A stretch of DNA of 14,591 bases from Baffinella frigidus (GCA_026770585.1 MU646731.1:295246-309836), one strand, 5' to 3'. Shown: positions 11,201-14,068, numbered from the stretch's first letter. Translations and numbers: made by a program. The notes: a model not told the origin generated them from the sequence alone.

Positions 11201-14068
11201 GAGGGACTTCTCAAGCGACTTGGTGTCTTGCAGCTCTGCGATTTGCTCTTCGTGCGCCTCCAGAAACTGCAACAGGTTTCGACCCTCGCTTGAAATCGTG
11301 CTGTGTAAAGTGGCTCGATGGCCCCGATAGCTCCGATAGCTTTAGTAACTATCGTCTACACCCGTGTCTCGACCATCAGCACGGGTACGATAGTTACTGG
11401 AGCTGTTGAAGCTATTGGGGCTATTGAGCCACTCTACCCAGCCCATGCAATGCATGACTGTTGTTCAGTGGCCGTGAAGCAAGGAGGGCGGGGCAAGGGG
11501 TAATTCTTACCCATACTCATAGGATAACGTCCTGAAAACCGGGTACTTAAGCCTACGGTACTGTCTACGGTAGGCCGTAGGGCCCCTAGGCCCGGGTTTT
11601 TCATAGGAGCCCCCCTAGGCCCCTACGGCCTACCGTAGTCAATACCGTAGGCCTAACTACCGGGTTTTCAGTCCGTTACCCTATTAATACCAAGTAAATC
11701 GCAAGTACCTCACGGTGCTGGGAGCATTGCCAGGTGCCGGCCTTTAGGTCCTTTAGGTTCTTCGAGCTCCCAACATAGGCGGACACTGGAACTTGTTCTG
11801 CAGAAAAGCCATGCTTCCTTTCGGATCACATTCAGGCCCCCCGGTGCTCCTCCCAGAATGATATTGTCCCAGAATGATATTGTAGTATCGTTGTAGGGGG
11901 TAAAACTTGCTTTGGGCGTGTTGTCCAGGGAAGAAGCGTCGCGGTATTGCGCCCTAAACCATGCCCCCTACAACCTGACCCCTCAACCAGAAGCCCTACA
12001 CCCTATACCCTGAACCAAAAATCGGTCAGCTAGCCACCGAGGGTCGGAATCACCCCCGACCCGGGAAACTCAACACAGGGTTCCGAAAACTTGCACGTGC
12101 GGAAAGGTCACGCGAATGGGGTTTACGAGTTAGTCACGGGCATGGGGTGAGGGTCTGGGTGGGCTCTGCTAGGAGAAAACACGCAGCACCTTGAGGAAGT
12201 ATTCGAGAGTTCTGACGACGCTTCGAAGCTCGATCCTGTCAACATTCGATTCTCCTCAGTCCACACAGTGGCTTTTGAAGGGACTTTGAATAACCCCTAA
12301 GCGATAAGACCTACGACCCTACGGTAGGCAACCCGTAGAGGCATAGGGGGGTTCCTACGGATAAGGTAACGGAAAGTCGGCCCGATTTTGGGCCGAAAAT
12401 CCCTTCGTAGCCCGCTGTGTGGATGATCGGATCTGAATGCGAATCAAGGTTGGACACCTGCTCCGGCGCAGGTGGCGGATGGCCACTTAGACCTAGGGCT
12501 CCACTTAGCGGCCACCGGGGACTTCACGGATACAGTCCATCTAAAATATTTGTACTAGAATCTTATCCTTTTCCGGAATTTCACCTTGAGTTCAAGGTGA
12601 AAAGGTCCTCGATCGCTGCTAAGTGGTTGGGTGCCATCTCCCACTCTCCAACTCCGCCGAAACAACTACCCGCTCAGCCTCTCGCGATGTCGCCGGGCAT
12701 GGATCAAAAGTTGATATGCCGGCATATCAAAAGTAGATAAAAGTGCAGCCGCTGCACTCTTCGCAAACATGGTCAAGTGGTTCGAGAAGGGGGGGGTCTC
12801 ACTCCACGTCGAAGCCAAGCTCGTGAATCTCTTCCGCAGACCTGCCCGAACGCGGGAGTCACACTCACTCTGCGGTTTCCGACCGGGGTCCATGTTTGGA
12901 GTCCATGTTTGAAGTTGACGTGCATACTTGTGTTTGGAGTTTGGGAGATATGGTCTCGTGAGAGCGGCATCGCTCCACTGGCGCCCCTCGGTCCGACCCA
13001 AGGGACCCCAAACGCCCGTTGTTGTCGAGATCCCACTAACCCTTAGAGGTAGCTTAAATAGTGCTCTGGGGCATTTTCGGTTTACCTTGGATCGGGGTCA
13101 AAAGTGACCCCGGTTCAAGGTAAAATCGAAGACCTTCCAGGGCACTAGTTGAGCAACTTGGGAGGGCTAGTGATCTGAGAGGTTGTTCAGGGCGAGCTTT
13201 TCCTCAGTGGCCCGAATGCTTTTTCTGCAGATATTTTCAACGGAAAGGCGTGTCGTTGGGCTATGTTGGGAGAATTTTAAACCTCAAGGCCCTAAAGGAC
13301 ACGTTGCGAAAACGCTAAGCCCCGGGACTTGGCGAATTTGACCACTTAGTGAGTTTGACCACTTTAGGATCTCCGGAGGGTGGCTCTCACCTGGCGCCGA
13401 GGAGTTTGTGGTGCGTGCTCGCGTGGCTCACCCAGTCCCGCAGCATCGCGCTCGAGAGCAGGCGGTTCCGCTTCCTCGCGTCCTCCGCGGTCTCTCCCTG
13501 CGATACGACACGGGTGTAGACGATCGTTACTGGAGCTGTTGGGGCTATTGAGCCGCTTTACACAGCCCGAATCCAAGCGATGCTCCCAACCTGTTGTAGG
13601 TTCTGGAGGCGCACGCGCCAGGGACTTCGAATTCTCGGTGTGGGGGTTTCATCCGGGAACAAGTATTTTTCTTTTGAAAAACCTGCACGCAAAATTCTAT
13701 ACAATTGCTTCGGATGTGACCCGTTGTGTAGTAATTTTCATCGCCAGCTTTTTTGAAAAAAACTTGTTCCCGGATTAGGTTAGGGAATCCGTGAGCGAGA
13801 GCTGGGATGGCTGCTAGCTGCGGGCCGCTCTTGAGCGGGGAGGAAAAAACTTAAAGGGGTTTAAAGACGTTCACCTGGATCCGAGGACAGATTATGGCCT
13901 CGGACTTTGATCTTCGTGTACGTTGTATACTCGGTGATATATGATTCTGTGTAGGTGACTCTCTAGAGCATCTTTCTGCTCTCGCGTGTCGCCTCCCAGA
14001 GGCGCCCCGCGAGTGTGTGGTCCCTCGACGCGCAATGTATGTGCCGAGGTCGCTCGGGAGCGGCGGGG
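190..14068 (-). CDS. Split gene (about 20 exons) for a DECH-box SF2 helicase, Dicer/RIG-I-like; partial
   Basis: The predicted product is an ATP-dependent nucleic-acid helicase of superfamily 2. The DECH variant of motif II is typical of Dicer, RIG-I-like and related double-stranded-RNA helicases, so a role in RNA silencing or RNA sensing is plausible but inferred. Joining 20 minus-strand exons gives 1650 nt, 550 codons, with every junction phase consistent. Approximate residues: Q-like motif RVYQLEL 305-311, Walker A APTGTGKT 324-331, motif Ia RTIPLMEQQ 355-363, DVMVVV 400-405, DECHH 429-433, GLTAS 477-481, then EHSEELRKF, which resembles the stretch following motif III in Dicer-like proteins. 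Residues 1 to about 300 are charged, mainly helical-looking and unrecognised. The second RecA domain (motifs IV to VI) is not present and must lie left of the window. No start codon was found upstream. The exons add up to about 1.65 kb of a 13.9-kb span. Confidence 0.88.
244..906 (-). other. Intron 19 (663 nt)
   Basis: Donor GTATGT, acceptor GCGTGCAG|G. Dominated by the heptamer array at 262-632. The 633-906 part is ordinary-looking sequence with nothing I recognise. Confidence 0.8.
262..632. repeat. Degenerate 7-nt array CCCTACA/CCCTGCA (telomere-like)
   Basis: Units such as CCCTACA, CCCTGCA, CCCTACG and CCCCACA repeat with a 7-nt period, with occasional ACCTACA slips. Reverse complement TGTAGGG/TGCAGGG differs from TTTAGGG by one or two bases. 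The proline-rich ORFs over it are artefacts of the repeat. Confidence 0.92.
907..972 (-). CDS. Helicase gene exon 19, 22 codons
   Basis: Codes for VEHSEELRKFQNKVDEQEES followed by VQ. Acceptor TTTTGCAAATAG|G, donor GTCCAG|GTATGT, phase 0 on both sides. EHSEELRKFQNK resembles the stretch after motif III in Dicer-like helicases, at the start of the linker or insertion domain. Confidence 0.88.
973..1565 (-). other. Intron 18 (593 nt)
   Basis: Donor GTGCGT, acceptor TTTTGCAAATAG|G. Contains inverted-repeat element K (1208-1314) and a CCTACGGCCCTACGATAGGG fragment (about 1482-1501) sharing its core word with elements A, B and J. The rest is unassigned. Confidence 0.65.
1208..1314. mobile_element. 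Possible inverted-repeat element K
   Basis: GTCTGATGGCCAC at the left and GTGGCCATCAGATC at the right. The interior is less clearly palindromic. In intron 18. Confidence 0.6.
1566..1680 (-). CDS. Helicase gene exon 18, motif III (115 nt)
   Basis: Codes for PAVLGLTASLPSAESVEDAE and GEIQDLLKSMGRARLVSV. VLGLTAS is motif III, coupling ATP hydrolysis to unwinding, followed by the usual 'SVEDAE' helix. Acceptor AACCAG|G supplies the third base of an Arg codon. The donor CTGTG|GTGCGT is chosen because it gives ARLVSV-VEHSEELRKF with exon 19, like 'xxVTVREHxEELRxF' in Dicer-like proteins. Confidence 0.88.
1681..1835 (-). other. Intron 17 (155 nt), GA-AG, made of telomere-like repeats
   Basis: Begins GAAAAC and ends AAACCAG|G. 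The entire body is degenerate CCCTAAA (TTTAGGG on the plus strand). See the finding on telomere-derived introns. Confidence 0.8.
1684..1830. repeat. Interstitial TTTAGGG-like array
   Basis: GGTTTAGGGTTTAGGG and many variants (TTTTAGGG, TTCAGGGG, TTTGGGG). It fills intron 17 from edge to edge. G-rich on the plus strand, the same orientation as the terminal telomere. Confidence 0.92.
1836..1911 (-). CDS. Helicase gene exon 17 (76 nt)
   Basis: Codes for VVFDIPEQEDAYAKVLKEYR and ALPDD, with a split codon at each end. AYAKVLKEYRALPDDRPAVLGLTAS (across exons 17 and 18) matches the helix leading into motif III. The acceptor is GTTGAAG|T. The donor is GACAG|GAAAAC, a GA donor; it is the only end that gives phase 2 and joins exon 18 in frame. 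Confidence 0.8.
1912..2077 (-). other. Intron 16 (166 nt), coincides with element A1
   Basis: Donor ACAAG|GTAACG lies within one terminal inverted repeat and the acceptor TTGTTGAAG|T just beyond the other. The element (1917-2082) is also 166 bp. This fits an introner, an intron created by insertion of a transposable element. Confidence 0.65.
1917..2082 (-). mobile_element. Inverted-repeat element A1 (166 bp)
   Basis: Termini ACAAGGTAACG and CGTTACCTTGT are perfect inverted repeats. The body contains CCTACGG...CCGTAGG palindromic words. Copy A2 is the same length in opposite orientation. Too short to code for a transposase, so non-autonomous. Confidence 0.85.
2078..2108 (-). CDS. Helicase gene exon 16 (31 nt, or 43 nt)
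   Basis: Codes for RVAAFLTSSQ plus one base; an acceptor 12 nt upstream would prepend WDSQ. The donor ACAAG|GTAACG lies inside the terminus of element A1. It is needed because exon 15 leaves phase 0 while exon 17 requires phase 1, and this exon fits both. It falls where the family is variable, so homology does not support it independently. Confidence 0.5.
2218..2307. repeat. Two adjacent hairpins
   Basis: AGCTCCCGGATATC / GGATATCCAGGAGCT (2218-2255), then TGGTTGTTGGGT / ACCCAACAACCA around a perfect 16-bp palindrome GTCACGGGCCCGTGAC (2256-2307). Possibly halves of one unclassified element in intron 15. Confidence 0.8.
2444..2579. mobile_element. Inverted-repeat element L (136 bp)
   Basis: GGAACACACCAGAATCTGTC mirrored by ACATATTCTGGTAGGTTCC, and TGTTAGGCTTTTGTTTG mirrored by CAAACCAAGGCTTAACA. 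In intron 15, a dozen bases from the exon 15 donor. Confidence 0.78.
2592..2647 (-). CDS. Helicase gene exon 15, DECH box (motif II), 56 nt
   Basis: Codes for GKLSQIDLLVVDECHHCSG (Gly split with exon 14). DECHH is Walker B/motif II, which coordinates Mg-ATP; DECH rather than DEAD or DEAH is typical of Dicer and RIG-I-like helicases. Acceptor CTCTCTCGCAG|G, donor CGGG|GTAAGT, a near-perfect canonical site. This is the strongest single piece of evidence for the gene. Confidence 0.95.
2650..2713. repeat. GA microsatellite forming the polypyrimidine tract of exon 15
   Basis: (GA)n on plus reads (TC)n on the gene strand and ends in CGCAG exactly at the exon 15 acceptor. Confidence 0.93.
2830..2919. 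repeat. Five tandem 18-bp units resembling a 3' splice site
   Basis: Units of the type GCCTGCGAGAGAGAATTT. On the gene strand each reads TTCTCTCTCGCAGGC, the same pyrimidine-CAG-GC pattern as the true exon 15 acceptor 180 to 270 nt downstream. Confidence 0.85.
3036..3197 (+). mobile_element. Inverted-repeat element B1 (162 bp)
   Basis: Termini CCACACAGCGG and CCGCTGTGTGG. Inner words GCGATAAGACCTA, GGCAACCCGTAGGG and CCCGATTTTGGGCCGAAAAT are shared with B3 and (inverted) B2. In intron 14. Confidence 0.88.
3227..3258. repeat. Perfect hairpin, 13-bp arms
   Basis: AGTTACAGGCGCG / CGCGCCTGTAACT around GGAATT. Lies between elements B1 and E in intron 14. Confidence 0.85.
3261..3387. mobile_element. 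Inverted-repeat element E
   Basis: AGGCTCTGCCCCAGTTAATC with GGGCTCCT at the left is mirrored imperfectly by AGGAGCCCCGATTAAGTGAG and GCAGAGCT at the right; a small TGCTC...GAGCA hairpin lies inside. Single copy here. Confidence 0.7.
3420..3576 (+). mobile_element. SINE-like element F1 with target-site duplication
   Basis: Body about 3430-3566, from GTAGGAGGTGGAGTTAGAAT to AATAAATTATCAATCTC, flanked by the direct repeat TTTCGCAACG (3420-3429 and 3567-3576). No coding capacity. AGTTAGAATCC resembles a pol III B box at 9 of 11 positions, a weak hint of tRNA origin. In intron 14. Confidence 0.8.
3693..3747 (-). CDS. Helicase gene exon 14 (55 nt)
   Basis: Codes for DVMVVVPAYLLILLEQLS plus one base. 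It corresponds to 'DVLVxTxQxLLNxL' just before motif II. Acceptor TTCGCAG|G; donor CTCAG|GCGAGA is a GC donor and is followed by an in-frame stop, so splicing is required. Joined to exon 15 it gives LEQLS-GKLSQIDLLVVDECHH. Confidence 0.87.
3748..4064 (-). other. Intron 13 (317 nt), GC-AG
   Basis: Begins GCACGG, ends GTTCGCAG|G. Near the acceptor the word GTTCGCAGGAYGTGATG is tandemly repeated 26 nt upstream, creating a second, out-of-frame acceptor. A TTTTTGCTTTACAA direct repeat lies at 4008-4039. Confidence 0.75.
4065..4141 (-). CDS. Helicase gene exon 13 (77 nt)
   Basis: Codes for VVVRGYCGAKPARGNASFSD and LLDKQ. VRGYCG then DLLDKQ-DV fits the 'VG-x-CGD ... DLLxxYDV' region between motifs Ia and II in Dicer-like helicases. 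Acceptor GGCGCAG|G, donor AAGCAG|GCACGG, a GC donor at phase 0. Support: exact phase fit on both sides. Confidence 0.8.
4360..4396 (-). pseudogene. Duplicate of the start of exon 13 (alternative or decoy exon)
   Basis: Reads VVVRGYCGFHA after an acceptor GTGCAG|T, against VVVRGYCGAKPARG in exon 13, with the same phase in. A possible GC donor (GCCAG|GCCACA) leaves a phase that does not fit exon 13 or 14. So it is most likely a tandem duplicate that has decayed, though use as an alternative exon cannot be excluded. Confidence 0.55.
4579..4640. repeat. Heptamer array CCCTCAA
   Basis: Repeats of CCTCAAC with a 7-nt period (reverse complement TTGAGGG), in intron 12 next to the exon 12 donor. Same period as the telomere repeat. 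Confidence 0.85.
4710..4787 (-). CDS. Helicase gene exon 12, motif Ia (78 nt)
   Basis: Two bases complete Gly, then KIVVVVRTIPLMEQQIRNIR, ADLPA plus one base. VVVVRTIPLMEQQ matches motif Ia of SF2 helicases ('hxxPTxPLVxQQ'). Acceptor CGGACAG|G, donor CCGCCG|GTTCCC at phase 1, which fits exon 13. The frame stays open beyond the donor into a CCCTCAA array, but that extension has no helicase character. Confidence 0.87.
4804..5098. repeat. Heptamer array TGTAGGG/TGCAGGG/TGTGGGG
   Basis: Nearly continuous 7-nt units, G-rich on the plus strand, mirror image of the array at 262-632. Forms most of intron 11. Confidence 0.92.
5165..5232. repeat. Short A-rich tandem repeat (AAAACCG)
   Basis: Units of AAAACCG and AAACCG, again 6 to 7 nt long, in intron 11. 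Confidence 0.8.
5297..5342 (-). CDS. Helicase gene exon 11 (46 nt)
   Basis: Codes for VACERIRKLLADKPR plus one base of a Gly codon. This is the helix after Walker A (KTK-VACERIRKLLA). The acceptor is AACCCAG|G. The donor is non-canonical, CGCG|GCAAGA (GC), and is the only end that gives KPR-GKIVVVV with exon 12. Confidence 0.88.
5447..5615 (+). mobile_element. Inverted-repeat element D1 (169 bp)
   Basis: Termini CACTAGCCCTCC and AAGGGCTAGTG; GTGGCTTACACAGTGCCCTGG is mirrored by CCAGAGCACTATTTGAGCCAC. In intron 10. Confidence 0.85.
5687..5824 (-). mobile_element. Inverted-repeat element C1
   Basis: Ends CACTTTGCAGC and GGCTGCTAAGTGG; inner TAGATGGACTGTATCCGTGA is the reverse complement of the word in C2 and C3. 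In intron 10. Confidence 0.85.
5903..6025. mobile_element. Inverted-repeat element J (123 bp)
   Basis: GGTGGACG...ATTCAGGCGTCAAC against GTTGACGCCGGAAT...CGTCCACC, with a CCGTAG/CTACGG-rich centre. In intron 10. Confidence 0.8.
6147..6182 (-). CDS. Helicase gene exon 10, Walker A micro-exon (36 nt)
   Basis: Codes for exactly VVFAPTGTGKTK. APTGTGKT is helicase motif I (Walker A) that binds the ATP phosphates; the Lys and Thr of GKT are present. Acceptor CGCGCAG|G, donor ACCAAG|GTATGT, phase 0 both sides. Joined to exon 9 it gives GNS-VVFAPTGTGKT. Confidence 0.93.
6231..6260. repeat. (CTT)n microsatellite
   Basis: Ten perfect CTT/TTC units in intron 9. Confidence 0.95.
6392..6478. repeat. Heptamer array TTTCTGG
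   Basis: GGTTTCTGGTTTCTGG with interspersed TTTAGGG units, 7-nt period. In intron 9, next to the exon 9 donor. Confidence 0.9.
6532..6666 (-). CDS. Helicase gene exon 9, carries the Q-like motif, 45 codons
   Basis: Reads EFEYAPYLQSITQSEVEALQ, PASEAKRQPRVYQLELIEKS, LQGNS. PRVYQLELIEKSLQGNS matches the 'xR-x-YQ-x-E-x(n)-GN' region that precedes Walker A in Dicer/RIG-I-like helicases. Acceptor CTGGCAG|G, donor AACTCG|GTTTCC, phase 0 out, leading directly to the Walker A exon. Confidence 0.9.
6719..6877 (-). mobile_element. Inverted-repeat element B2
   Basis: Reverse orientation copy of B1/B3: GGCCCAAATCGGGCCGACTT, CGTTACCTTATCCGTAGG, and CCGCTGTGTGG at its right end. Its left terminus has diverged (GTACAGCAGG). 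In intron 8 near the exon 9 acceptor. Confidence 0.85.
6927..6993 (+). repeat. Coding-looking segment, inverted partner of 8001-8065
   Basis: After CTTTCAG it reads VKVLTTCSGLPSSLGNGSVM then stops. See 8001-8065. Opposite strand to the helicase gene; no further exons recognised. Confidence 0.5.
7001..7041. repeat. Perfect hairpin, 18-bp arms
   Basis: CCGCTCGCTCGCTCTCCG / CGGAGAGCGAGCGAGCGG around a 6-base loop. In intron 8. Confidence 0.9.
7709..7801 (-). CDS. Helicase gene exon 8, 31 codons
   Basis: Codes for VAAMREKALKLAKQEVGLKK and SSGGWFAQLCQ. Acceptor CTGCAACAG|G, donor CTGTCAG|GTGAGA, phase 0 both sides. With exon 7 it reads as one continuous basic helix (TWREE-VAAMREKALK). Confidence 0.85.
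7836..7974 (+). mobile_element. Inverted-repeat element C2 (139 bp)
   Basis: Termini CCACTTAGCAG and GCTGCTAAGTGG. Contains CACGGATACAGTCCATCTAA and a private hairpin (TTTCCCCCG...CGGGGGAAA). In intron 7. Confidence 0.88.
8001..8065 (-). repeat. Coding-looking segment, inverted partner of 6927-6993
   Basis: After CTTTCAG it reads VKVFETCSGVPSSLGNGSVM. About 85 percent identical in DNA to 6927-6993, with several third-position differences. Could be an extra or alternative exon, an exon relic carried by a repeat, or chance. Including it up to a GTCAGT donor (50 nt) would break the frame between exons 7 and 8. Confidence 0.5.
8609..8819. repeat. GA microsatellite (GAGAGGGAGAGG)
   Basis: About 210 bp of GAGAGA and GGGAGA units. 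On the gene strand it is a TC tract following the exon 7 donor. The SLSLSL and ERERER ORFs over it are not genes. Confidence 0.95.
8826..8966 (-). CDS. Helicase gene exon 7, 47 codons
   Basis: Codes for ASWMEMDGLAWNLMRAFGEN, LENIHFQKKMLLDIMRISES, SPTWREE. Donor GAAGAG|GTCTTT is followed at once by the TC microsatellite. Acceptor GGTCAG|G at 8967 is chosen; an alternative phase-0 acceptor at 9000 (CTGAG|T) would add 11 residues (SMKTARATYGQ), which also look protein-like. Confidence 0.8.
8967..10081 (-). other. Intron 6 (1115 nt, the longest)
   Basis: Donor GTGGGG, acceptor GGTCAG|G. Contains a 68-bp segment at the donor side repeated inverted at 11779-11847, a hairpin-rich stretch with repeats of GAGCCCGGGCTCACC (about 9698-9765), and SINE-like copy F2 (9164-9297). 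The 9311-9690 stretch shows no coding or repeat signal I can support. Confidence 0.6.
9151..9310 (-). mobile_element. SINE-like element F2 with target-site duplication
   Basis: Body 9164-9297, almost identical to F1 in reverse orientation, flanked by the 13-bp direct repeat CGTGTACTAGATA (9151-9163 and 9298-9310). On its sense strand it ends in a TCTCTCTC tail. In intron 6. Confidence 0.87.
10082..10170 (-). CDS. Helicase gene exon 6, 89 nt
   Basis: Two bases complete a Gly codon with exon 5 (NP-G), then FRACLAYADLNVKRGWTLGF and HKKGWRGDQ. Acceptor GTGGCAG|G, donor GACCAG|GTGGGG, phase 0 out. The exact phase fit to exon 5 is what identifies it. No family recognised. Confidence 0.8.
10173..10327 (-). 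mobile_element. SINE-like element F3 with target-site duplication
   Basis: Body 10184-10316, flanked by the direct repeat GCCACGGGTGT (10173-10183 and 10317-10327). It inserted directly upstream of exon 6, so the duplication covers the pyrimidine tract of that acceptor. Confidence 0.85.
10389..10418. repeat. Short telomere-like run
   Basis: GGGGCTTAGGGTTAGGGTTAGG, mixed 6- and 7-nt units, in intron 5. Confidence 0.8.
10713..10866. mobile_element. Inverted-repeat element M (154 bp)
   Basis: Perfect 12-bp termini TCTACGCGGGAG and CTCCCGCGTAGA. A TTTCCCCTTG...CAAGGG hairpin lies inside. In intron 5. Confidence 0.75.
11021..11118. repeat. C-rich telomere-like array
   Basis: AACCCTAAACCCTAAATCC then CCTAACCCCTAACCCC. 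Orientation opposite to the terminal telomere. Lies in intron 5 just after the exon 5 donor. Confidence 0.9.
11140..11300 (-). CDS. Helicase gene exon 5, 161 nt, largest exon
   Basis: Begins TISSEGRNLLQFLEAHEEQI, continues AELQDTKSLEKSLTSEDIAV and ends QLYAEFERWYKNP plus one base. Acceptor TTTACACAG|C, donor AATCCAG|GTGCCC. It is strongly charged and probably alpha-helical or coiled coil. A diverged, inverted copy of its first 50 or so bases lies in intron 1. Phase in 1 base, phase out 1 base, matching exon 6. Confidence 0.85.
11301..11441 (-). mobile_element. Inverted-repeat element Q, abuts exon 5
   Basis: Termini CTGTGTAAAGTGGCTC and GAGCCACTCTACCCAG, arms of about 60 bp in all (GATAGCT.AGTAACTATCGT pairs with ACGATAGTTACT.AGCT). 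Read on the gene strand, its last bases are TTTACACAG and form the exon 5 splice acceptor. Confidence 0.82.
11519..11684 (+). mobile_element. Inverted-repeat element A2 (166 bp)
   Basis: Termini ATAGGATAACG and CGTTACCCTAT; body TCCTGAAAACCGGGTA and TACGGTAGGCCGTAGGG, matching the reverse complement of A1. In intron 4. Confidence 0.85.
11891..11973. mobile_element. Possible inverted-repeat element N (83 bp)
   Basis: TTGTAGGGGG against CCCCCTACAA, with TTTGGGCG/GCGCCCTAAA nested inside. In intron 4. Confidence 0.55.
12188..12235 (-). CDS. Helicase gene exon 4 (about 48 nt)
   Basis: Codes for IELRSVVRTLEYFLK. The acceptor TTGACAG|G fits exon 3. At the 3' end the obvious donor AAG|GTGCTG would leave phase 0, which does not fit exon 5. 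A GC donor two bases later (AAGGT|GCTGCG) fits, giving LKV-TISSEG. Either this GC donor is used or an exon was missed. With that end the exon is a multiple of three and could be a cassette exon. Confidence 0.55.
12261..12422 (+). mobile_element. Inverted-repeat element B3 (162 bp)
   Basis: Termini CCACACAGTGG and CCGCTGTGTGG; very close to B1 over its whole length. In intron 3. Confidence 0.88.
12501..12626 (+). mobile_element. Inverted-repeat element C3 (126 bp)
   Basis: Termini CCACTTAGCGG and GCTGCTAAGTGG, same internal word as C2, but a different central hairpin (TTTCACCTTGA/TCAAGGTGAAA). An extra CCACTTAG lies just outside at 12483. In intron 3. Confidence 0.87.
12803..12841 (-). CDS. 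Helicase gene exon 3 (39-nt micro-exon)
   Basis: Codes for SAEEIHELGFDVE with one leading base and two trailing bases. Acceptor GGGCAG|G, donor GTGGA|GTGAGA. Its phases fit exon 2 and exon 4 exactly. Its length is a multiple of three, so skipping it would keep the frame. Confidence 0.65.
12842..13390 (-). other. Intron 2 (549 nt)
   Basis: Donor GTGAGA, acceptor GGGCAG|G. It contains inverted-repeat element D2 (13034-13172), a short tandem repeat of TTTGACCACTTA near 13340, and a 15-bp tandem repeat (GTCCATGTTTG) near 12888-12912. Nothing else is recognised. Confidence 0.65.
13034..13172 (+). mobile_element. Inverted-repeat element D2 (139 bp)
   Basis: Termini CACTAACCCTTA and GGAGGGCTAGTG, with the GTGCTCTGGGGCA / CCAGGGCACTAGTTGAGC arms seen in D1. 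A private hairpin TACCTTG...CAAGGTA sits at its centre. In intron 2. Confidence 0.85.
13391..13497 (-). CDS. Helicase gene exon 2, 35 codons plus 2 nt
   Basis: Reads GETAEDARKRNRLLSSAMLR then DWVSHASTHHKLLGA. Acceptor TATCGCAG|G and donor GCCAG|GTGAGA are both good matches. It enters at phase 0 and leaves two bases (AG) that are completed by exon 3 (AGG, Arg) or, if exons 3 and 4 are skipped, by exon 5 (AGC, Ser). The amphipathic, charged composition is protein-like, but no family was recognised. Confidence 0.8.
13507..13612 (+). pseudogene. Inverted partial copy of element Q plus the start of exon 5
   Basis: GACACGGGTGTAGACGAT...GAGCCGCTTTACACAG is followed by sequence matching about 40 of the first 50 bases of exon 5, including CCAACCTGTTG and TTCTGGAGGCGCACG. 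It lies in intron 1 on the opposite strand, and its exon part has an in-frame TAG, so it is a non-functional duplicate. Confidence 0.75.
13651..13775. mobile_element. Inverted-repeat element G (125 bp)
   Basis: Termini ATCCGGGAACAAGT and AACTTGTTCCCGGAT; inner AAAA-rich arms also pair. Contains GTGTAGTAATTTTC, a word shared with element H and with 2179-2192. In intron 1. Confidence 0.82.
13922..14068 (-). CDS. Helicase gene exon 1 (first exon seen), 49 codons
   Basis: Open in the frame reading PRRSRATSAHTLRVEG and ending ESHLHRIIYHRVYN. The acceptor would be CTTGCAG|C and the donor AAC|GTACAC, phase 0, joining in frame to the next exon. A second phase-0 donor (CGA|GTATAC) lies nine bases earlier. 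An upstream in-frame stop and the absence of an in-frame ATG mean that a further 5' exon is needed or that the 5' end has been lost. This is the least certain of the 5' exons. Confidence 0.5.

Larger units (their letters stand above)
11301..12187 (-). other. Intron 4 (887 nt)
   Basis: Contains, in minus-strand order, a stretch without recognisable content (about 11974-12187), element N (11891-11973), a tandem 16-bp repeat CCAGAATGATATTGT near 11854-11884, a segment inverted relative to intron 6 (11779-11847), element A2 (11519-11684) and element Q (11301-11441), whose end forms the acceptor ACACAG|C. Confidence 0.55.
12236..12802 (-). other. Intron 3 (567 nt)
   Basis: Donor GTGAGA, acceptor TTGACAG|G. 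Most of it is made of two inverted-repeat elements, C3 (12501-12626) and B3 (12261-12422). The remaining 12627-12802 stretch has a short inverted repeat, TTGATATGCCGGCATATCAA, at 12711-12730. Confidence 0.6.
13498..13921 (-). other. Intron 1 (424 nt)
   Basis: Donor GTACAC, acceptor CGCAG|G. It holds the inverted-repeat element G (13651-13775) and, next to the acceptor, an inverted partial copy of the exon 5 acceptor region (13507-13612). The rest shows nothing recognisable. Confidence 0.5.

Noticed and set aside
12190-12235. Plain GT donor for exon 4 (AAG|GTGCTG)
   Set aside because: Leaves phase 0, which cannot join exon 5 without a missing exon; kept as an alternative only.
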